From Phycisphaerae bacterium (GTDB lineage: Bacteria > Planctomycetota > Phycisphaerae > UBA1845 > Fen-1342), in contig JAFGRR010000681.1 in NCBI GenBank assembly GCA_016935035.1, positions 1 through 5,688 on the forward strand: a DNA stretch of 5,688 bases. The letters are read 5' to 3'. A program made the translations under genes and the position numbers. Positions within the stretch are counted from its first letter, which is position 1. Every line of letters begins with the position of its first letter. Positions 1-5,688 of this stretch are shown here, one piece after another. The notes below the pieces were generated by a model that ran no database searches, was not told the DNA's origin, and saw nothing but the letters and a program-made list of their open reading frames with translations.

Positions 1-1970
1 AGCACATCCACAGCGCCTTCGCCAGCCACAACATCCGCAGCCTCTGCCACGCACTGGCCCTGCGACAACTGCTCGACGTACCACAGGAAGCCTTCGAGTG
101 GCAGATGCTCTACGGCATGGGCAACCCCATGAAACGCGCCGCCGTGCAGATGGGGCAACGCTGCCGCGTGTACACGCCCTTCGGCGAGATGATGTCCGGC
201 ATGGCCTATTTCATCCGCCGACTGCTGGAAAACACCGCCAACGAATCATTCCTGAGACACACCGGCGACGAGGCTTCCGAGCCGGCGCTGCTGACCAACC
301 CCGAAGCAACCGGGCGCGAGACCACGCCGCCCGAGGAACCTGTTGTTATCAGATATGAATTCGAGGAACCGATCATGGATCCTTTCAAGAACGCACCGAA
401 CACCGACTTCGCCCTCCAGGAAAACCGCCAGCGCATGCTGACCGCGCTTGGCCAGGTGCGGGCGGAGATGGGGCACGAGTATCCGCTGCTGATCGCCGGC
501 CAGCCCGTGAAGACTGCCGAGTGGTACGAGTCGCTGAATCCCTCGCGTCCGCGCGAAATCGTCGGCAAGGTGGCCCAGGCCGACCAGGCGGCCGTTGATC
601 GTGCAGTTGCCGCCGCCGTTGATGCGTTCCAGCTTTGGCGTGACGTCCCGGTTACCGAGCGTGCCGCCGTGCTGTTCAAGGCGGCCGAGATTCTGGCCGA
701 GCGGCGCTTCGAGTTCGCGGCGCTGGCCGTGCTCGAATGCGGCAAGCCCTGGCGCGAGGCCGACGCCGACATCTCCGAGGCCATCGACTACTGCAACTAC
801 TACGGCAAGGAGATGATCCGCGTTTCCGACCACGTCCGGCGTCGCGACATCGCCGGTGAGATTAACGAGCTGTTCTACGCACCGCGTGGTGTTGTGGCGG
901 TGATGAGCCATTGGAACTTCCCGGCGGCACTGGCGACGAATGCGACCGCTGCCGCCATTGTTGCCGGCAACTCCGTCGTCTTGATGCCCGCGAACCAGGC
1001 CGGCGTGATGGCGGCCAAGCTTGTGAAGATCTTCGAGGAGGCCGGCCTGCCCGCTGGTGTCCTCAACTATCTGCCCGGCGCCGACGACACAGTCGGCGAG
1101 ACGCTCATCAAGCACCGTCGAGTCGCCGTCGTCGCCTTCACCGGCGACCTGGCACGCGGCCGCCGCGTCTACGAACGCGCCGCCGCCCAGCCCGGCTTCA
1201 AGAAGGTCATCGCCGAGACCGGCGGCAAGAACGCGATCATCATCGACTCCGACGCCGACCTCGATGCGGCCATCGGCGGCGTTCTCGAATGTGCGTTTGG
1301 CTACGCCGGCCAGAAGTGTTCAGCCTGCTCGCGGGCAATCGTGATCGCGCCGATTTACGATCGCTTTCTCGAACGTCTGCTGGAGGCCGCCCGCTCCAAG
1401 AGCGCCGGTCCGGCCGACGAGCCCACGACTGCCGTGCCGCCTGTCATCGACCAGGCCGCCTTTGAGCGCATCCGCGAGATGATCGCCGTCGGCAAACAGG
1501 AAGCCAATTGTGCCGTCGAGATCGACGCCAGCCAGCAGGTCGAGGCCAGCGGTGGCGGATACTACGTCGGGCCAACGATTTTCACGGACGTTCGGCCGGA
1601 TGCCAGGATCGCCCGCGAGGAGATCTTCGGCCCGGTTCTGGCGATCATCAAAGTCGCAGACATCGACGAGGCCATCCGCGTCTTCAACGACTGTGACTAT
1701 GCCCTCACCGGCGGGATCTACTCACGCAGCCCGGCGAACCTCGAACGCGCCCGCCGCGAATGCGCTTGCGGCAACTTCTACATTAATCGGGGCATCACCG
1801 GCGCCAAGGTTGATCTCCAGCCATTCGGCGGTCTCAAGTCGTCTGGTGTGGACAGCAAGGTTGGCGGGCCTGATTACCTGCTCCAGTTCTGCGAGCCGCG
1901 AACGGTCACGGAGAACACGCTTCGCCGCGGTTTCGCTCCAAGCGAGGAAGTCCAGGAGGCCATCAGCTAG
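1..1970 (+). CDS. putA: Bifunctional proline dehydrogenase / L-glutamate gamma-semialdehyde dehydrogenase (PutA-type), 3' part, N-terminus outside window
   Basis: Oxidises proline to P5C with FAD, then glutamate semialdehyde to glutamate with NAD. The frame is open from base 3 (655 residues visible), so the ATG at 105 is internal. Residues 1-85 are the C-terminal end of the proline dehydrogenase barrel, with VYTPFGEM and RRLLENTANESFL; Tyr57, Arg72 and Arg73 match E. coli PutA Tyr540, Arg555 and Arg556, which contact proline. A Pro/Glu-rich linker (about 86-124) leads to a complete aldehyde dehydrogenase domain: WNFP (304-307), catalytic Glu405 in ETGGKNA, catalytic Cys439 in GQKCSACSR, EEIFGP (Glu540) and QPFGG (606-610), ending in a GGPDYL and TVTENTLRRGFAP tail. 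The stop follows closely, so there is no extra C-terminal domain as in long PutAs. An N-terminal DNA-binding domain cannot be judged. Oddity: the usual NAD-ribose Lys and Glu are Met328 and Asn331, and the FTGS serine is Asp382. Family assignment is secure. Confidence 0.95.
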   Translation, partial: HIHSAFASHNIRSLCHALALRQLLDVPQEAFEWQMLYGMGNPMKRAAVQMGQRCRVYTPFGEMMSGMAYFIRRLLENTANESFLRHTGDEASEPALLTNPEATGRETTPPEEPVVIRYEFEEPIMDPFKNAPNTDFALQENRQRMLTALGQVRAEMGHEYPLLIAGQPVKTAEWYESLNPSRPREIVGKVAQADQAAVDRAVAAAVDAFQLWRDVPVTERAAVLFKAAEILAERRFEFAALAVLECGKPWREADADISEAIDYCNYYGKEMIRVSDHVRRRDIAGEINELFYAPRGVVAVMSHWNFPAALATNATAAAIVAGNSVVLMPANQAGVMAAKLVKIFEEAGLPAGVLNYLPGADDTVGETLIKHRRVAVVAFTGDLARGRRVYERAAAQPGFKKVIAETGGKNAIIIDSDADLDAAIGGVLECAFGYAGQKCSACSRAIVIAPIYDRFLERLLEAARSKSAGPADEPTTAVPPVIDQAAFERIREMIAVGKQEANCAVEIDASQQVEASGGGYYVGPTIFTDVRPDARIAREEIFGPVLAIIKVADIDEAIRVFNDCDYALTGGIYSRSPANLERARRECACGNFYINRGITGAKVDLQPFGGLKSSGVDSKVGGPDYLLQFCEPRTVTENTLRRGFAPSEEVQEAIS

Positions 1971-2140
1971 CCGGTGTGTGTTGTCGTCGTCTGTCAGGGG
2001 GGCGCACAAGACGTCGGTCACCGCACCTAGCGGTACGCCGGTGGCAGTGGTCGCACGGGTGGCTGTTTAGGACACGGCATGTCGGATTAGCGTTTCGCGG
2101 GCCCGTGCGGGCACCTGAGGGGTCGGCGAGGGGCGTCACT

Positions 2141-2161
2141 ACGCCGATAACGGCGTGTTTT
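2141..2161 (+). terminator. Candidate Rho-independent terminator downstream of the putA-type gene
   Basis: A perfect 6-bp GC-rich inverted repeat, ACGCCG and CGGCGT, encloses an ATAA loop and is followed by GTTTT. An additional U-G pair could extend the stem by one. It lies about 170 bases after the stop codon at 1970 and just before the promoter-like sequence of the next gene, where a terminator would be expected. The stem and T-run are short, so termination would be modest at best. Confidence 0.45.
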
Positions 2162-2182
2162 GGGGGCTAATCGGGAAACAGA

Positions 2183-2211
2183 TTGACCTGATGAGGTCGC
2201 ACGGATATGTT
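2183..2211 (+). promoter_or_regulatory. Sigma70-like promoter candidate for the secreted multidomain gene
   Basis: TTGACC at 2183-2188 matches the -35 consensus at five of six positions. TATGTT at 2206-2211 matches the -10 consensus at four of six, including the conserved first TA and last T. The spacer is exactly 17 bases. Transcription would start near 2218 and give a leader of about 210 bases before the ATG at 2431. It is the best match I found in the gap, but chance matches of this quality occur and planctomycete promoters are poorly defined. Confidence 0.4.
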
Positions 2212-2302
2212 GGGAAGTAGAGGAATGTAGCGGTTCATTAGCGAGATACTGCACGCTTTCGCTTGGCCGGCCTCGGCTCGCCCGTCTTCATATCGCAACG
2301 GG

Positions 2303-2313
2303 ATCGGACCGAT
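2303..2313. repeat. Short palindrome in the leader, possible operator half-sites
   Basis: ATCGG and CCGAT form a perfect inverted repeat around a single central A. It lies about 85 bases downstream of the predicted transcription start and 118 bases before the start codon. An 11-base palindrome could be a protein-binding site, but it can also arise by chance in GC-rich DNA, and no second copy was seen in the gap. Confidence 0.2.
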
Positions 2314-2418
2314 TACTCCGGTGTGTGCCGTGCCCGCGCGACGGGATCAGCTACCATCTTGTGTGTCCTCGTTCGTATCGAGACCAAGGATCGTCAACAG
2401 CTCATCGGATTCACCAAT

Positions 2419-2424
2419 GGAGGA
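2419..2424 (+). promoter_or_regulatory. Ribosome binding site of the secreted multidomain gene
   Basis: GGAGGA is a near-perfect Shine-Dalgarno sequence and ends six bases before the ATG at 2431. The frame is open further upstream, back to a TAG at 2239, so this site decides the start. Choosing 2431 also places a textbook signal peptide exactly at the N-terminus. Confidence 0.85.
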
Positions 2425-2430
2425 ACAAGC

Positions 2431-5400
2431 ATGAGAAAGAAGATACTCATCGCTACTGTCGCGCTAATCGCCTGTGTGGGTGTCGCCAGCGCGCAGTACC
2501 ACAACGACTTCTCGACGCTGGATGGAATCGGCGGCGGGTCGGGCACGCCCTATCTCGACTACGGCGACACCGCTGTTTCCGTGGACGACGATGGTGGGTA
2601 CGGGAACATCACACAGGACCCTGGTGCCGTCATCAACGTCTTCAACGGGACCATTACGTTCATTGGCCGGCTCGACAGTGGAACTGCTTCCGGCATGGCC
2701 GGAGTCTGGCTGCGTCTCCGGGACTCCAGCAACGTAGACGCCGGTTACTTCCTTGAGGTTCCGATCAACGGTGGTTGGACAACCGTCACAGCCGAGATCG
2801 AGTCGCCGAACTACGACAATGGCTTCGATCCGACGACGCTGAACTTCGTTAACGTCAATCCCGTGATCTGGGATCACACCTACACGCTGAGCGTCGATGA
2901 CCTGGACATTACCTACGAAGTGCCGCCGAGCGATCCGCCGACGGCCGACGCCGGCGCCGATCAGAATATCAGCCTGGGTCTCTGTGATCCGCCGATGGCG
3001 ACGCTCGATGGTAGCGGCAGCTACGATGACTTCGGCGTTACGCGCTACGTCTGGAAGCTCGGTGGCACGGTGTTGTCCGATTCGGCCGACCCGACTGTCA
3101 CTGTCGAACTCCCGTTGGCCGGCGCAACGGTCTCCCTGACCGTCTACGATGCCGACCTCCAGCAGGACACCGATACCGTTGACATCGCCTTCACCTATCC
3201 GGCGCTCGACGCGCCGATCGCCGATGCCGGTCCGGATCGCAGTGAATTGGTTCCGCCGGCCGCAGGTGTGGAACTCGATGCCAGCGGCAGTGTCAGCGAT
3301 TGCGACCTGACGTATGCGTGGTACAACGTGGTCGATCCGCTCGATCCGGAGCAGAACGAACTGCTCGTTGAGACCACCGACGCGGTAACAACAGTCCTGC
3401 TGCCCGAGGGGCTCAACATCCTCGATCTCGTCGTCACAGATGCCCGTGAGCAGACCGACACCGATCGTGTCGAGATCACGGTCACCTACGACATCCCGGT
3501 GATTGACGACATCTGGGGGCCCTTCGGCGTCAAACGCGGTGACATCTACGGCACCGGCCAGCACCCCTTCGTCGTGCCGACCGAGAACGTTGCCCTCAGC
3601 CTGATGCATCAGCGCACCGGTTTGCCCGATCCCACCGGTGACCGCCAGTTCGTTTTTGACGCGGCCGGCAACTTCTACTTCGTGACGTGGTACGGCTCGG
3701 TCAAGAGCCTGAAGTCCGACCTGAGCGATCACTGGGAGACCGCCGACCTGATTGGCACCACCGGCGAGAACGGGATGATCGTTGTCGGTAATCGCTCGGT
3801 CTACGTCGTAGGCGCCGCCCAGGGTACCAACATCGGCACCGTCTGGGCCTTGAGCCTTATTGACGGCACGGTCGAGTGGACCACTCCGCTCGGCGAGACG
3901 TGGCCCAACAACGACAGCGGGCGCGGCCTGATGACACTCTACAACGATAAGCTGTACGTTACCGGTGTCCCGACGCTGACCGACAACGTCGCTGATCCGA
4001 TGAACATCTACCAGATCAACGCTACCACCGGCGCGATCGACTGGACCGACCCGGTCATGGTAGGGGCCATCCACTCGATGCCGGGACACTTGCTGTTTGT
4101 TCCCGACGTCTACGGCACCGGTCTGCACGGCCTGTTCATCTCGGCCCGCAGCGAAGGCGAAGCCGACGGACTCTCCGACACGAACGCGATCGAGATCGAT
4201 CCCAGCAGCGGCGCGACGCTGGTTTGGGGCATCGACGCCGGCGCCGCCAACCACAGCCGCATGATCTACAGTGATGCGGCCGGCCGCGACGCGATCTATG
4301 CCGTGACGGATTGGGATTGGGCCGGCAAGCAGTTCTGGTCCTTCGATCTCAACACCGGTGGCTGGGACCTCGACGGAGATCCGGGTACGCCGATCACGCC
4401 CGCCGGCATCCGCGGCGGTGATTATGCCAATGGCCAGCGCGGCGAGTCGGCCGTGTTGTCCTATGACGGAATGAGCGTCTACTGTGGCAATGACAACGGT
4501 CGCGTCTACAAGTACACGGACGACGGGACCGGACAGAACCTGACCGCCGCCGAATACTGGTTTGGCATCGACGAGTACGATGCCCGCGCCGCGGCTCCGC
4601 TTTCGGTTCTCATGCTGGACGGCAACGGTGACGAGATCCTGGTGACCAGTCTTGGTGAGTGGCGGTGGTGGAATGTTGATCCGAACGACCCGACCAACGA
4701 TCGCCGCGACAACAGCACCATCGCGCTGCTGAACATGTCGACCGCGACCATCGGTGGTTCCGAGGCCGAACTCGATGACGGCCCGATCTACATCGACAAC
4801 GTAGTCGTCACTGTCAACGGTTCGCCGGTCGAGACGGAGACCTTCGAGAGCTACTCGGAAGGCACGTTCCCGCCCGCCGGTGACACGCGCTGGGCGTTCA
4901 CTGGTACGGCCGGCACCGAGGTGACGGCGCGGATCGTCGATCTGGGCGCTCCGCACGGCAAGGTGCTCGAGCTGAACCCGTACGGCGGCAACAGCTATGA
5001 CGAGACCGAGGTCACGCTGACGCTGCCCGGCGTCTACAACGATCAGAACTATGACCTCGTCGTGTACAGTTGGGACGAGTACCGCACCGACCTGTCCGAC
5101 AACCTCACGATCGGCGACGAGTATGCCATGTTCCAGTGGGACGGTGCTGGTGATCCCGCCAGCCAGATAGCCTGGTCGCTCGGCGTTTCGCCCGAGTGGA
5201 GCCTGACGGCCAATGTGGCGGTTGGCGCATGGGAAGCCTGCACGATGACCGTGGACTACGGCTACGACCTGTTCGACATGACAGTGGCCGGCACCAATAA
5301 CGGCGAAACACCGCCGTTCCTCAGCGTGGACGGTCTCGGCATCGAGTTCAAGGACACCGACGAGATGGTGATCAACCTGACCGCCACCCCGCCGACCAGC

Positions 5401-5688
5401 AGTGGCTATGTCCGCCAGCCGGACGTCCCGCTCGCCGAGTACACTGTCAGCTCGATCATTGACCCCGTCACGTTCGAGCAGGACTGGGGCTATCCAGATG
5501 GCCTGTCCGTGGCGCCCAACGGCGACATCTACTTCATGCAGTTCAAGGGCTATGCCCGCCGGTACACCCACCTGCGCATCACGGGCGACTCCGGTGTGGC
5601 ATACAAGTGCGGTGACGCTGACGGCGACGGCTCGACCGACGTGTTCGACATCGACGCGTTTGTCTACGCCATCACGCACAATGAGGCC
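2431..5688 (+). CDS. Secreted multidomain protein: CBM-like, two PKD, PQQ-like beta-propeller, ConA-like and dockerin-type domains; 3' end outside window
   Basis: The frame runs 1086 codons without a stop to the window edge. Residues 1-21 are a signal peptide (MRKK, hydrophobic core, ASA before Gln22). Residues 22-166 look like a carbohydrate-binding-type beta sandwich ending YTLSVDDLDITYE. PKD/Ig-like domains follow at about 168-257 (PTADAGADQ, LDGSGSYDD) and 258-354 (PIADAGPDR, LDASGS). Residues 355-775 resemble a PQQ-type propeller, with repeats such as VWALSLIDGTVEWTTPL and IYQINATTGAIDWTDPV. About 785-1000 resembles a concanavalin-A-like sandwich (IYIDNVVVTVNG, then FESYSEGTFP). DGLSVAPNGDIYFMQ (1024-1038) looks like one more propeller strand pair. 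From 1060, CGDADGDGSTDVFDID is a dockerin-type calcium loop with Asp1062, 1064, 1066, 1070 and 1073. The protein is probably extracellular or on the cell surface, binding glycans or partner proteins. No catalytic motif is evident, so the precise function is unknown. Confidence 0.9.
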   Translation, partial: MRKKILIATVALIACVGVASAQYHNDFSTLDGIGGGSGTPYLDYGDTAVSVDDDGGYGNITQDPGAVINVFNGTITFIGRLDSGTASGMAGVWLRLRDSSNVDAGYFLEVPINGGWTTVTAEIESPNYDNGFDPTTLNFVNVNPVIWDHTYTLSVDDLDITYEVPPSDPPTADAGADQNISLGLCDPPMATLDGSGSYDDFGVTRYVWKLGGTVLSDSADPTVTVELPLAGATVSLTVYDADLQQDTDTVDIAFTYPALDAPIADAGPDRSELVPPAAGVELDASGSVSDCDLTYAWYNVVDPLDPEQNELLVETTDAVTTVLLPEGLNILDLVVTDAREQTDTDRVEITVTYDIPVIDDIWGPFGVKRGDIYGTGQHPFVVPTENVALSLMHQRTGLPDPTGDRQFVFDAAGNFYFVTWYGSVKSLKSDLSDHWETADLIGTTGENGMIVVGNRSVYVVGAAQGTNIGTVWALSLIDGTVEWTTPLGETWPNNDSGRGLMTLYNDKLYVTGVPTLTDNVADPMNIYQINATTGAIDWTDPVMVGAIHSMPGHLLFVPDVYGTGLHGLFISARSEGEADGLSDTNAIEIDPSSGATLVWGIDAGAANHSRMIYSDAAGRDAIYAVTDWDWAGKQFWSFDLNTGGWDLDGDPGTPITPAGIRGGDYANGQRGESAVLSYDGMSVYCGNDNGRVYKYTDDGTGQNLTAAEYWFGIDEYDARAAAPLSVLMLDGNGDEILVTSLGEWRWWNVDPNDPTNDRRDNSTIALLNMSTATIGGSEAELDDGPIYIDNVVVTVNGSPVETETFESYSEGTFPPAGDTRWAFTGTAGTEVTARIVDLGAPHGKVLELNPYGGNSYDETEVTLTLPGVYNDQNYDLVVYSWDEYRTDLSDNLTIGDEYAMFQWDGAGDPASQIAWSLGVSPEWSLTANVAVGAWEACTMTVDYGYDLFDMTVAGTNNGETPPFLSVDGLGIEFKDTDEMVINLTATPPTSSGYVRQPDVPLAEYTVSSIIDPVTFEQDWGYPDGLSVAPNGDIYFMQFKGYARRYTHLRITGDSGVAYKCGDADGDGSTDVFDIDAFVYAITHNEA

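Larger units (their letters stand above)
1971..2430. other. Intergenic region without a supported gene
   Basis: This 460-base gap separates the putA-type stop from the start of the secreted-protein gene. Short frames in it lack a ribosome binding site and resemble no family I recognise. It holds a weak hairpin with ACCGC and GCGGT arms (2020-2034), a 4-bp hairpin with GCCC and GGGC arms (2101-2112), the terminator candidate at 2141-2161, the promoter candidate at 2183-2211, and the odd palindrome ATCGGACCGAT at 2303-2313. I see no tRNA, riboswitch or mobile-element end. The presence of both a terminator-like and a promoter-like element suggests that the two flanking genes are transcribed separately. 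Confidence 0.6.

Noticed and set aside
105..107. ATG at 105 as the start of the dehydrogenase gene.
   Set aside because: The frame is open to the window edge, and the residues before it continue the proline dehydrogenase domain (FASHNIRSLCHALALRQLL), so this Met is internal.
246..1115. A 289-codon minus-strand reading frame inside the putA-type gene.
   Set aside because: It overlaps a highly conserved enzyme-coding region on the other strand and its translation resembles no family; it is a GC-bias shadow.
1976..2170. A 64-codon plus-strand frame in the intergenic region.
   Set aside because: It has no ribosome binding site, has an Arg/Gly-rich translation typical of non-coding GC-rich DNA, and runs through the terminator candidate.
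2265..2272. GGCCGGCC palindrome in the leader.
   Set aside because: An 8-base GC-only palindrome is expected by chance in DNA of this composition and has no associated signal.
1971..2327. The 10-base sequence CCGGTGTGTG occurs at 1971-1980 and again at 2318-2327, as if flanking an inserted segment.
   Set aside because: The repeat is short and low in complexity, the flanks differ, and the segment between holds no transposase or integrase remnant, so an insertion or attachment site is not supported.
2464..5679. A 1071-codon open reading frame on the minus strand, nearly as long as the plus-strand gene.
   Set aside because: It is in exact antisense codon register with the plus-strand gene, so it stays open simply because that gene avoids CTA, TTA and TCA codons; it ends where the sense gene uses CTA at 2464. 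Its translation shows no recognisable domain, while the plus strand has a ribosome binding site, a signal peptide and clear domains.

Overview
The window is GC-rich bacterial DNA with two plus-strand genes, both cut by the window edges, separated by 460 bases of non-coding sequence. The likely source is a planctomycete (Planctomycetota, perhaps Phycisphaerae or a relative). This rests mainly on the dockerin-like C-terminus of the second gene, whose form (a D-x-D-x-D calcium loop followed by VFDIDAFVYAI) is typical of large secreted proteins in that phylum, and on the mosaic secreted protein that carries it. This is inference from recognised motifs, not a database result.

Bases 1-1970 hold the 3' part of a fused proline-catabolism enzyme of the PutA type: the tail of a proline dehydrogenase domain, a short charged linker, and a complete L-glutamate gamma-semialdehyde (P5C) dehydrogenase domain. 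Together the two domains oxidise proline to glutamate. The chain stops soon after the dehydrogenase domain, as in the short PutA proteins without an extra C-terminal domain. The catalytic cysteine and glutamate are present, but several residues that normally hold NAD are replaced.

Bases 1971-2430 carry no convincing gene. They contain a hairpin followed by four T's (possible terminator, 2141-2161), a sigma70-like promoter match with exact 17-base spacing (2183-2211), a leader of about 210 bases with a small palindrome, and a strong ribosome binding site just before the second gene.

Bases 2431-5688 encode at least 1086 residues of an exported multidomain protein whose end lies outside the window. 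In order: signal peptide, carbohydrate-binding-like beta sandwich, two PKD/Ig-like domains, a PQQ-type beta-propeller, a concanavalin-A-like sandwich, a further propeller-like strand segment, and the start of a dockerin-type calcium-binding domain. A 1071-codon reading frame on the opposite strand is a codon-bias shadow of this gene.

The two genes appear to be independent transcription units: one is a cytoplasmic or membrane-associated catabolic enzyme, the other a secreted or surface protein. Nothing suggests that they work together. I see no mobile element, CRISPR array, tRNA, rRNA or recognisable riboswitch, and no clear new multi-gene system. The most notable points are the altered NAD pocket of the dehydrogenase and the unusual domain order of the secreted protein.
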